From Psilocybe azurescens (taxonomy: Eukaryota > Basidiomycota > Agaricomycetes > Agaricales > Agrocybaceae): a stretch of 64,000 nt of DNA. Made by a program: the position numbers and the translations under genes. Shown in pieces: positions 1 through 10,480 of the stretch; positions within the stretch are counted from its first letter, which is position 1; each line of letters opens with the position of its first letter. The notes under the pieces were generated by a model. That model did not search any database. It was not told where the DNA came from and was given only the letters and a program-made list of their open reading frames with translations. The stretch covers positions 124,001 through 188,000 of the forward strand of contig JAJIRX010000737.1 of assembly GCA_023853785.1 (NCBI GenBank). The letters are read 5' to 3'.

Positions 1-67
1 ACGTGAAGCCTCTCTTTTCAGTGCAGCAAGATTCAAATTGGCTATCTCTAATTTTGATTGAGCCTTG

Positions 68-595
68 TCAATCCTGGGATGTCCAGCAAGCCATTGAATG
101 TGAAAGTTCCATCTGAAGGCCATTATTGGCTTTTGTAAGCAGTGAAAGAGCTTGTTCAGAATCCTTGGATTTCCTTGAAAGGCGAGCAGACAGTTCTTTC
201 TCAGCATACACAAGGATCTCCTTCTGCTGCTCAAGCCAGTCAATCTTGGCAGAACCACGGTTTGCTTTTTGGCTGACTCCATCGCGGAGACTATGATATG
301 TAGCTTCTTGCTTAGATCGCCAATGAGAAACCTCACCCATAAGCTGGGCACACTTTTCCCTGGAAATCTCCAGATCAGAATGCAGGCTCTCACACTCTAA
401 ACTCTTCTGAGCAAGCTGCTGCTCTAACTCATTATTGCTGGCGAGTGCCTCCCTCAGTTGATCCCAGAGATCCTCAGCTGCAGTCTCAGAACCAAGAGCA
501 GCACGCTTCTGAGTCATAGATCCAAGAGCTTTCATCCGAGCTTGCTCTCGTTGCTGGTGAGATTTTTGGGAGGCATAGCTGGGGTTTTCTGGCAT
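68..595 (-). CDS. Coiled-coil hypothetical protein, possibly the 5' exon of a longer gene
   Basis: This 175-residue open frame starts at an ATG at 595 and reads leftward. After a basic N-terminus rich in Gln, Arg and Lys, nearly the whole length is heptad-like and rich in Leu, Glu, Gln and Lys, as in a long alpha-helical coiled coil. I see no catalytic motif, signal peptide or membrane segment. The frame ends 67 bases from the window edge, so it could be the first exon of a longer gene. From memory, similar coiled-coil ORFs recur in agaricomycete genomes and are sometimes tied to repeats, and the next 900 bp to the right are repeat-rich. A mobile-element origin is therefore possible but inferred only. 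Function unknown. Confidence 0.5.
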   Translation of the reverse strand: MPENPSYASQKSHQQREQARMKALGSMTQKRAALGSETAAEDLWDQLREALASNNELEQQLAQKSLECESLHSDLEISREKCAQLMGEVSHWRSKQEATYHSLRDGVSQKANRGSAKIDWLEQQKEILVYAEKELSARLSRKSKDSEQALSLLTKANNGLQMELSHSMACWTSQD

Positions 596-950
596 GAGAA
601 ATTGAGAATGAGTTAACAGATATTATGATACTCAGCCAAAAACATTGTTCATACCACGTATTCTGGGGAAAAATGTTGACAAATGTGGATATGTGATGAT
701 GTGATTGAATGTCTATGCTTAAATGAGCTAAAAGTACAAATTAGAGCTTGCTAAAGGCTTACAACAGTGACTTTAATGCTTTTCTATGCAGAAAATATGA
801 GAAAAAGGGTTGAAGTAGTGCAATTATATGACCTAGAGCAATGTGTAGTGGTGGAAAGTATGCAAAAGTACTCTAAATGAGAGCCAGGAGTGCACCATTC
901 TTGATGCAGAGCCTTTGCAGCATGTTCTGCCGCCATTTAGTAACATGTGG

Positions 951-1475
951 AATGCCATCAGTGGCTGTGCCATGCCAAATTGGTGTCCCAAACACTATTT
1001 TGAACATAACTCAGCAACCAGAGCACCTATGCATATAATCTATATGAATTTTTGCTCATAATTTTTATCTGAATCGACCTACGGCACTTGTTTTTAATTG
1101 TCGACCATATGGCCAAGATATACGCAAAATAGAATGCCATCAGTGGCTGTGCCACGCCAAATTAGTATGCCAGATATGATTTTGAGTAGAACTCAGCAAC
1201 CAAGGCACCTATGCATATGGTTTGTAGGAGTATTTTGCTCATAATTTTGATATAAATCAAACTCCGGAACCAGAATTTTTAATTTTGGACCATATGTCCA
1301 AGATATACGTGAAAAATGGGCCATAAACATACATGGGGGCCGAAAATAAAAATTCCAGTTCGGAGTTCGATTCAGATTGAAATTTTGAGCAAAATACTCC
1401 TATAAATTATATGCATAGGGCGCATTGGTTGCCAAGTTCTATTCAAAATAAGGTAGAGGCACAGATTTGGCAGGG
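951..1475. repeat. Two tandem ~182-bp units plus an inverted partial third copy
   Basis: A unit starting AATGCCATCAGTGGCTGTGC at 951 recurs at 1133 (period about 182 bp). Both units share the blocks CTCAGCAACCA, GCACCTATGCATAT, TTTGCTCATAATTTT and GACCATATG(G/T)CCAAGATATACG. From about 1341 to 1475 the same blocks return as reverse complements: TTTTGAGCAAAATACTCCTA, then ATATGCATAGG, then the GGTTGCCAAGTTCTATTCAAAAT stretch. The divergence between copies shows the array is old. No protein is encoded. Confidence 0.75.
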
Positions 1476-1696
1476 GAAACACACTCCTTTGCTTTTTGAC
1501 AACAATATTTAATATTTGAAAATTATACTCTTCTATTAACATCTAAAACACTTTTATGAACATAATGGCAACAGCAGATTTTTTATTATCATGTTGTGGA
1601 AAGCCCAAACACAATGTCTCATAGAAATTGTGGCATCACAGTAGTCACATGCGTGTCACATGCTCTCACCCTTAGTGGGGATTGGTCATCCCCACT

Positions 1697-2364
1697 TTAA
1701 GAGCTTTTCTGTGCCTTGGAGCTCAGTTCTCCTTTTGGAATCCCAGCATTTCCCCATTCTCGGGGATCAGTGGTTTTTCCTTTGTTTTTGGAGGTTCCTT
1801 CGCCGAGAGACTGAGACCATTCTCGGCGGACTTTCTTATTTCGGCGGGCAATCCGCTCTTTCTCTTCCTTAGTTAAGGAATTTTCGGCTTCTTTAATGGC
1901 CGAGTCTATTTCTGGTGAGCTTTCAATCACTCGTTTCTTAGCATGCTTGTTAAATTCTTTAGCAGAATTCTTACGGCGCGTAGCCGCTTCATGTCTCTTG
2001 GAGCTCTTGCTCTGGACAGTGGTCCATGGACCGTTTTCATCCTCATCAGTCTCTTCAGAATGAGAAGGGGATATATCTTTTTCAGTAGTACTAGGTTCTA
2101 CTGTTTGCATTACAATACTGTCTCCGTAAATAAAGCTATTCCCACCAGGTGTCATCCTTAAGTTATTAGGAGACTGGGCCATAGCATCCTGGCTCTCTTC
2201 ATATGAAGGAGCAGGGGGTCTCGACGACACAACGTCACTATAAGTGCGTATAAGAGTGTGTTCGCCGGCAACGTCCGAATAAGGATTCGGTGAGACAGTT
2301 CGCGATCGCTGATCGTCAGGATCAGTGGCGCGGGAGCGGAACGTAGGGTATATCTATGTGGCAT
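1697..2364 (-). pseudogene. Gag/ORF1-like retroelement remnant
   Basis: The main open frame (177 residues, 2230 to 1697) is hydrophilic and charged. It has an acidic patch followed by a GPWTTV motif, a long Lys/Arg/Glu-rich middle and a DPREWGN motif near its end. This composition is typical of gag-like ORF1 proteins of agaricomycete retroelements, which is recognised from memory and not from a search. An upstream start, MPHRYTLRS at 2364, is in a frame that joins the main frame only if one base is added near 2338. No reverse transcriptase, integrase or long terminal repeat is visible nearby, so this is probably a solitary 5' fragment. It could also be a host gene derived from such an element. 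Confidence 0.45.
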
Positions 2365-2930
2365 AGTATTTAGTAATTAAGAATTTCAAAAGATTTACGT
2401 ACGGGATAACAAAGATTCTAACAAATCAGATTTTGCTGTCTTGAGGCGGATGGTTCTGGTTGATCAGACCAGAAGTTACCAGACGTCGAGACGGCGAGGA
2501 GAAATTTTTATATAGAGTGTAGAGTGTACTGTCAAAATATGTGACAGAAGTGACTATCGTGACTGCGGGAGCGGCGATAGTTTCGTTCTGCCACACGGAT
2601 AAAGGTTTGGGTAGTGAAGCTTTAGCTGGTATAGACAGGTATAAGAGCTGGTTATTCACTGGGGGATTGTAGCTACTACACGGTCTGTATTTATACTGTA
2701 GAGGAGAGGTCTAGAACTAGGTAAAAGGGTTTGTGGCTGAGGATAATAAATAGGGTATCTAGTAAAGGAAGGTTTCAGGGATAAGAGACGAAGTCATGTG
2801 TTAGGGAACGAAACGGAGTCGAGTCGAAACGATAAGATTAAAGAGATAGATAATCAGTAAGCAAGGAATGTACCGGATCGTCACATAGTCTATGTTCCTC
2901 TGAGTTGAACTCCGACTCGGTTTGCTTTCA
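2365..2930. other. Stretch without recognised genes
   Basis: Only short ORFs on both strands are present, none with a recognisable motif. The sequence leads into the 5' end of the DUF6535 remnant and may include its degraded upstream region. Confidence 0.4.
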
Positions 2931-2943
2931 TCTTGTTCGTTGC

Positions 2944-4320
2944 GAAGTTGCTGCAGTACAGTCCCTGAACCCCAACCAAAATGACCGTGAACGTCTCTAC
3001 GAGGAGTTCCCCAACGCACAGGTAAGATTTATCTAGCTTGACCCAACGTCCGAGGATACTTACTCGTAGACGAGGAAGTATTATTCTGTTTAGGCGGAAC
3101 CCAACAGGGCTGAGGGTGTTCCAGATGGACCTAAAATCTGGAATATAGAGGATTCGTTGAAATACAATCCCCCTGATGGAGACCCATGGGAGATACTGTT
3201 TGACACTCTAATGAAAAGGGATAAGATGCGATGTGACGCTTGGAAAGACGAGGTTCACAATCTGCTGGTTTTTATGTGTTGCACTTTTGTCATATTATTT
3301 ACTGTATTCTTATGAGGTCTGTCTTTTTTCTGCTGTGGTCACGGCGCTTATTGTCGAATCATATAGGCCTCTTCAGACAGACCCAAACGATGCCAGCATC
3401 AATCTGCTGTCTCATATCGCAACGCGTATCGACGGCCCTTTGGGTTCAAATCCCATAGCTATCCCTCCTGTGATGCAAACGCTCTCCCCTAACGCACCAT
3501 CTGTCCGAGTCAACGCTTCCTGGTTTGTCAGTTTAGTTCTCAGTCTAATCACTGTCCTCGTTGGTATCATCGCTCTTCAATGGCTGCGAGAACATCAGTC
3601 ATGTTCGAGATCTCACCTCCTGGGAGAATATGCTTTGTGCGTCATGAGAGCCGACGGTTTAAAGACTTGGCTGGTTGACAAGATATTCACCTTTCTCCCA
3701 CTTTTCCTTCAACGTGCATTAATTCTATTCTCCTCAGAGGAGTCATAGATTTTCTCAACGCAATCGGAAATTGGGCCGTGGTTATTCCAGTTACTGTTGT
3801 TGTAGGACCCGTTGGATTTTTCTCATCGTCACTACACTTCTTCTATGTCCTCAGGTATCCTTGCTCTACTTCAACTTCTCATTCTACCAGGACTGTTATG
3901 CTGGTTCTGCAGAGTCTCCGCGGAGACCGCCCAGTCAGTGTTCTTATAAATCTTCACAACCACGCGCTATACAGAATTTTTGGCTCAGTTTTCTTCGAAT
4001 ACGCTCAATGATGGTCTTTGGTCTGCACTATCCTTTACTCGATATTTATATGCGGCGTCGTTCGAGGCCATGTGGATATATTTTGATTCGGCCTGACTTG
4101 CCATCCGTGATGATTATATGCGACATTTTTCAAATGCCGCCCTCGAGCGTAGAATATGTGGCACGAACAAATGTTGCCCTAATCTTCGACATTGTACTTG
4201 GTTTACTTGATCAAAGACACCATACACCACACTTCCTCTCGACTTATTTTTTTCTTTTGGAGATCCCTGCAACCTGCACACTCATCTGGATTCACTGGTG
4301 CCATTGATCTATGTCAACGG
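2944..4320 (+). pseudogene. DUF6535-domain membrane protein remnant
   Basis: Three stretches match the agaricomycete DUF6535 family, known to me from memory as integral membrane proteins of unknown function. The first exon ends ...EEFPNAQ at 3021 before a GTAAG intron (about 3022-3096). The second runs through DPWEILFDTLMKRDKMRCDA to a GT-AG intron at 3268-3316. The third continues CLFSAVVTALIVESY and includes SVRVNASWFVSLVLSL and ALQWLREH, which holds a transmembrane helix. At about 3728-3734 the frame breaks: the expected LRGVIDFLNAIGNW lies in another frame. A second break sits at a T-run near 3820. The remaining C-terminal part is scattered over frames to about 4.3 kb. The copy is decayed or heavily mis-sequenced, and its N-terminal start is not resolved. 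Confidence 0.65.
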
Positions 4321-5790
4321 ACTGCATATTTGCATGGCCTTGTGGCATCCATAGGCGACATACTAATACCCAATTGTTTTACCCCAGTCTCCAACTGACC
4401 AATCCTTCGGGGCAGATACCTCGACGATCGTGACTCTGTTAGTGTAATGAAGCCAACAGAACATGGAGTCATTCATCCCGTACTACTATTCTAGAAGCAT
4501 ATTTGCTCTGCCCTCCATCTATAGGACGGAGCTCAAGATCCGCCTGTTGAGATATTTCTTCCAAGCAAAGAAAGTCATCTGTACAGCAGATGTGCAGTTT
4601 AAAATCCCAAATTGCTTCATATTGAATCGTTATAACGCCCAGGTGATTGTAGACCCCACGAAAGACGTAGAGGTATTCGAAGATATGCTCACATACTCTG
4701 GTTTTGACGGGAAGATAACTATTCATCTTAAAGCTGCCGCATGGCAGGTTGCTGACCTTACTTGATTCATACTTAAACAAACTGATGAACCTCCGTCCAG
4801 GCTACGTTGCCCACTACGCATCCGTATCACGCGAAGTTATCTATCCGTGTATGTAAACTTCCGGGCCTGGCCTAATACTTCAAGCATTGGGTCCAAATAT
4901 CTTCTCGCACCCTCGGGTCCTATAATATCGTTGCAACAGTAGGGTCGTTTGTTCTCAACATCAAGCTAATAACTCGCTGCACACTGTACCGATCCGTAAT
5001 TTTCACGTTCTTCGTTGTGTTACATTTTTTCTCCTCACAGTAATATGGAAAGGTTCCCTCGAAGGTACGCCTTTCGGGTATCATATACTCGCTTAGTGTC
5101 AGAGCTCATTGTCAACGTACTCGAGTAGGGGAATGGGTATCAAAATGTGGACTGTAAGAGTAAGATAAAGGCGGACGAGACAACGATAAAAAGTACCACA
5201 GAGGACGAGTCATCAAAGTGTCACCGAATTTGTTAAGCGCCGCGAGTCACCAGTACCCACTAGTATACAAACGAGTCATAAACTCAAATCTCCAAGAACG
5301 CTTCGCTATGCCAGTGCCTGGCATGCTTAATAGACTCTAATGATGAGCTGTGCTCCGCTCACCGCTTTCAAAGTTCTCACGGGGTGACCATCAAAAAGCC
5401 AGCGGATCACGTGGGCTTAGACATTTTGGCATCGGCGGTAGAGAGGGGAGCAAGCTCCCCAATCAATCTCTTGCTTTCTATTTTTAGTCCTTGGAATGGT
5501 CGTCCAATAATAAAGTGTCATGATTAAGGTTGTTATCGAAGTCGCGTCCGTTCACCCGGCGAAGGTCGTGCATCGCGCTATTACTCTTAGGCGCACATAA
5601 TGGGCAAGGATCAGCCGAATTTTCTGGGAATGCATAATCTTTACAATGATAAGAAGCTCGTTATGCCCACTCTGCACTCCCAGACTCAACAGGACGAAAT
5701 AAACTTTAACAATTGGTGTCTACAACTTACTTGGTTGTCAGTATTTAGAGATATTATATCGGAGTATATATTTGTAGAAAAATGAACAAC
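4321..5790. other. Stretch without recognised genes
   Basis: Opposed overlapping ORFs of about 100 codons at 4463-4780 are shadows of each other with no recognised motif. A 61-codon ORF at 5600-5785 is also unassigned. I see no supported gene. Confidence 0.35.
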
Positions 5791-5794
5791 GGCG

Positions 5795-6060
5795 CTAGTG
5801 TCCGTACCGTTTACACTTTCCCCTTTCCGCATATTCAGTATCCTCGAGGAAGCTCGTTGTACGTTCGGTGCTGGACAGCTGCTGAAGGATCTTTACACGA
5901 TATATGTAGGGATGCAAAGTGGCCTCGTAAAGACGAATGGAGTCTCTATTCCTTGTTCCAGAGGATTGAACAAGATGACTCCTGTCTTGAATGGCAGTAT
6001 CGATAGGCATGCAACGGTCCTTTTTGCTGCATACGAGATGAAGATCATCGATAGTGGTGA
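5795..6060 (-). pseudogene. C-terminal fragment of a kinase-like gene (paralogue of the copy at 45.9-47.3 kb)
   Basis: On the minus strand this segment aligns with the last ~85 codons of the kinase-like gene ending at 47348, sharing blocks such as AIQDR, SSRTRNR versus SSGTRNR, RVK(I/V)L and LSSTE. Differences between the two copies are mostly third-position or conservative in this frame. That identifies the minus frame as the coding one, although the plus strand here is also open. Upstream of 6060 the similarity stops, so only the 3' end of the paralogue is recognisable. Because the plus strand is open past 6060, a separate plus-strand gene cannot be excluded. Confidence 0.5.
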
Positions 6061-6135
6061 GGGAAGTATCAGGATGTACTCAACGAGAGTTCTGAACCAA
6101 GCATTATCGAGCCGGATCTCTACCTTAACGGTGAA

Positions 6136-6350
6136 AAGTAGAGCTCGATATCCCTGGGACGACCATTGACTCCCTTGGCATTGCTTGGAAGGCGTTTGCA
6201 GATAGTACTCCAGGAGGCCATGCGACTATCGATAATGCGGTGAAGACCCGTCTGCTTCTTCAAGCCAACGAGACGAGCGCTAATCTGGGAGACGGATTGA
6301 CCTTTGAAAGGATAGATGTGTCAATATGGTTGACAGATGACTTATGCTAA
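6136..6350 (+). other. Unassigned open reading frame segment
   Basis: A plus-strand frame reads from ELDIPGTTIDSLGIAWK at about 6136 to a stop after LTDDLC, roughly 70 codons without a stop and with ordinary amino-acid composition. It is out of frame with the open segment just upstream (5798-6169). The two could be exons or frameshifted parts of one gene, but no domain is recognisable. Confidence 0.2.
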
Positions 6351-9300
6351 TGGTTCATGAACAATGAAAAACCTATCTTATAATAGCAGTAGCTAGTCGG
6401 TCACCTCTACTTAATTAAAATATGTTGTAGTTTTTACTCTGCCGTCATGAGTGCCCTGCTCGTGGTGTAGATCCTGGACGGGCGTCTAGGGTCAGTAACT
6501 TGATGTTTATCGATTATCCAATGTTCAAACAAATATCGTTGTACAGAGGCTCATTATCATCTGAACTTCCTATAATAGACTCATTAATGCCGCATGCAGC
6601 TATAAGTACTTCAGGTGCAGTGATAGCAGCATAGACTTCCTTGCTAAGCTCGTGACCACCAGTCAAATACTTATTTTTATAAGGGTGCTGCGACATTAAC
6701 AAAGACTTCAGACAGAGCCAGATTCCGGTCTCTCAGAGTCCTGCCTTCTATTCAAACTATACCCCATAAATACGTAGCACTTGGTCCATTTATTTAACGC
6801 TTACTGTGTTCCTCCTCTTTGAGACAGTCAGTCCCCATTTTACTTCCATACCGCCTGGTATGGTCCCCCTATAGTTATATTACGCCCTGTGCTACCTACG
6901 GCGTAGTCTCTTAACTCCTAATGATACTTATTTCCACAAGCCAAATTAACGGCCTCAGAGTCGGGTAACGACTGAGGTCCAACTGGGTTTCGAGGATCTA
7001 AGGCCCTCTGATAACTCCGCTTAAGCCGAGTATTTTTTCCTAGAAATGCTAGGTATGTCGCTCTATACCTTATCAACCCTCTTGACATTCTGACAGCTCA
7101 TACTGAATGACAGTTTATTTCTAACGTCCATTGTCATGAAATAGTCTAAGAGATACGTTCAAAGTCGCTCCCAAATCATATCTCATGGAGACTGCCACTA
7201 GAATCAAACAGCCTATCGCTTTTGAAGGAGGCTTATTTTAGAATGCTCCAAAGATGTGTAACGCCATTTTTCTTCATTCTGTACTCATGGATCAGTGTCC
7301 AATTGTAAGGATGTTAATATAAGGGCCCGACAATTTCTCGCTGCTTTTTGAGGATTCCCCGATGTCAAAGCAGTCAAAAAGCTTCTTTGCCTCACGCCGC
7401 GATTCTCTCGCGCGAACTCCTCGTTACTACTGACGGTCGTGTGGGCTGCCAGAGTTGTTACATGCTGTCGCGATGTCTATCCCATTGAGTCTTCAATCTT
7501 CTGCAGTACTTTCTCTCTATGTCTTGCTCATTTCCAGATTAGTTTGTGCGTTTGTTGGGATGCTTATATAAAACCCCGATGAATTCTCTCATTTTTGTAA
7601 GATTTTCCCGATATTAGAGGACGCTTCTTGCTTCACACCGCGACTCACTCGCGGGAACATAAGCTCGAGCTTGCGATCAAACAACCTTCAGGTCTTTGAG
7701 AAGTTATGCACATGTTGTGCTCACTAGACTACAGACGCGAGTGCTCGACTTGTAACTAATCAGCATCTGCTCCAGAAAATGTCGAGAAATGCGCAGGCTG
7801 GTGCTTCGGCAAACGCCCTATTCTTCTCGAAGGCCAAGCTCGTAAAGCTGAATCTGAATCTCCATGCACTTATATTAATACTCCCCATTGTGTCTCGAGC
7901 TCCCAATAATAAAAGCCGGAAGATTCACGGGCAAAGTAAATATGTAGACCTTACCTACATTTACTCGGTGTCCGTGTAAGCAGGGGTCAATTCACTTCCA
8001 CACCCATTCCGCTCCGGTACACCTAATGATATGTTGAGCGGAAATATCTTGCCATCACGGGCCTTTCGTCATACATGATACTGCCTACAGCGGCTCCGAC
8101 ACGGTAATGAATTAAGACACCTGTCTACTAATTCATTAATTTTCTTTGGCATTAGACAGGAAGCACTACGGCCGGCGGTCAAGGCGCCTTCGCTAAGGAA
8201 TACACTCAGTAGTAATGGCGGGACACGAGTATTCCGTACAGTAACGGTCGCCATCACGAAGGTATTCTCAGACACCCCGATTATGGTCTGGGAGTTTGTA
8301 GAGTCTTCAGATACTTGGAAGAAATCATATCTACCCACGGCTTGATATGCCGCTAGACAAAGATGATTATCAAGAAGCGACGTATCTTCTGGTATTGAAG
8401 GTATTTGTGTTCGATGGCTGTATTCCTAGTCTTCTCGAAATCCGAAGGTCTTTGTCGGATGACTGATGATTGGCCCCTGATGATGTTGCTGATCATCAAG
8501 TAGACATCATCGCGAGCGCTTGATTGATCTCTGGACTGCGGCCGGCCGAGATTGACAATGGCAGGGTCGGATATCCGTCCATCGCAATAGTTTACTGAGA
8601 TATCCTGTGAAGCCCCCCCGTTGTAGGTCCACCACTTCTCAGTAAATCTGCTTTTCCTCTGAAAATGTAATTCATCTCAACGACGAAATCTCAAACACGG
8701 TTTTAAGTATCATGATGTATCATGTCAGTGTCAGTTTATTAGGAAGCCCGGATGTTCAATCCACGTCGCATGTCACCCCAACTTGGACGATAGACATATT
8801 ATAGGAATCAGGATGGGGGGACTTCCACGGTTCCCTGTAATTGGCATGGCCTCGTGTATCCTCGGCATTGAAGCCTTGGTATGAAATAGTTATGAATACG
8901 TGTTGATGTAGCCTCGTGTCTTTCGCTCATTACAGTGGTCCTGATCCAGGCCGTGAGCGGCGAGAGAAACAGGCGCGTCGTCGGACACTTCCACGCATTG
9001 ACTGATAATCAAATCATTCGACTTCAAATGAATCATTGGAAGCACGCCCTGACGTGAGCTGAGAACAGGCATTCAGGTCGGCCTAGTATGCCTATACTCA
9101 CTGATGTCACAATTATCTGAGTAAATACACCTATTTAGGACTCAGGAGGCACGCCAGGATCTGCCAGGATCCCAGAAAAGGGGGTACGATAGGGACGAAA
9201 TAGCGTCAGTTTTCTCCCCGAGCAGCTGATTCTGATCGATGTCAGCGGACAACAGCCTTCTTTTACAATTTCGGTGCATGAGATACGGGCGCGCCGGACA

Positions 9301-10480
9301 AAGAGCTGAGCTCAAAGTAGGCAACCCATATGGGATCGTCGGTGGGCACTGGTAAACTACATATGATTCCATTGGACGACGCACAATGCGTCTTGGCGAG
9401 ACGATTTTTGCCTTTTTCGCATTACGATGAGGACGGAGTTGGATAGAGACCTTTCGTTTCTAGAATCTAGATCTTGCGTGGCTCGTAAATTTCCGGTCGT
9501 ATGTACATGTAGCGGTACCTGGGGCGGGCACTGTTATATGGGAGAAGATCACTGGCGAGTCATGGGCAAATTGGCGTGCGATAATATACCGCCACTGTGT
9601 GGGAATGTACCAGATGCTAGGAATAGGGTCTGCCAGTCTCCAGAGATAGCGCTGTAATTTGGGGGTACCCCACTGATGATCAGAGGTAATTCCGTAGTTG
9701 CACTGAATGTAAGTATTGGGTTTCCGGGATATCAACCTTGGCGTAGAGGAGTAACTTATTGTTGTAGTACATATTTGGGCAATGCACAAAACTCGCATAG
9801 GATATCTCCGTCTTGATAGATCGTGCAGTCTCGTAGTCCGGATTTATAGTTCATTGCCAATTTGGACATATGCTGGCATATATCGAAGAGATCGTGTGTA
9901 AAGTAGTGACCTGATTGGAGCCCTTGAAGATTGTCCTAAAATTAGCGCTCGGTGGTCGTTGGGTCAACCACGAGGAATTTCAATCGTCTTATAAACATAT
10001 GGGTCCGTAAGAGCCGTAACAAGGTCCAGAGGACAGCGTTTGCGTTAGGAATTCCGAGGACAGCCACAAAATGATCATTAAGGAATAGAGCAGTGCAAAA
10101 GACCTACCATTTAGCGTGTCAGCTGACGATACTAGATAAGCCTAGGATCCGTTCGGGCCCAAGTATGGACGGCCAGCTCCGTGAGATTAGAGGAAGGTTG
10201 GGACTTGGGACAGCAGGGAAATACAAGACATGGAGTATTTCAGTGAAGATTAGTGTGCAGAGCGCCTGCAGTCAAGGGTTGTCAAGGAAGAATGAGTGGT
10301 TGGCAGGGAGGTGAGTTGATCAGACCGGTCTACAGCCGACCCTGATTTATGGATGTTCGGAAGAGGAAAATAGACCGGAGTCCTTCCCAAGACCCTTTTC
10401 TAAATATTCCATTTGAGAATGTCCACTTCTTACCTTTTTCTTTCCAAGGCTTTGAGACCCCTACACTCCCTTCTCCCTCC
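6351..10480. other. Gene-poor stretch upstream of the G alpha gene
   Basis: Only short ORFs (up to about 112 codons, for example 9460-9798 minus and 8069-8338 minus) are present, without recognisable motifs and with no supporting homology I can recall. The one structural feature noted is the diverged direct repeat at 7310-7658. Confidence 0.4.
7310..7658. repeat. Diverged direct repeat pair, ~105 bp units 245 bp apart
   Basis: Segments at about 7310-7420 and 7559-7658 share an ordered series of blocks: ATGTTAATATAAG versus ATGCTTATATAAA, CCCGAT(G/A)T, GCTTCTTTGCCTCACGCCGCGA versus GCTTCTTGCTTCACACCGCGA, and CTCTCGCGCGAAC versus CACTCGCGGGAAC. Each unit carries a TATAAG/TATAAA-like box at its left end, so they might be duplicated promoter segments, but no gene downstream is recognised. 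Confidence 0.45.

Noticed and set aside
3430..3450. GGTTCAAATCC-like sequence resembling a tRNA T-loop
   Set aside because: It lies inside the DUF6535 coding frame and has no tRNA fold around it.
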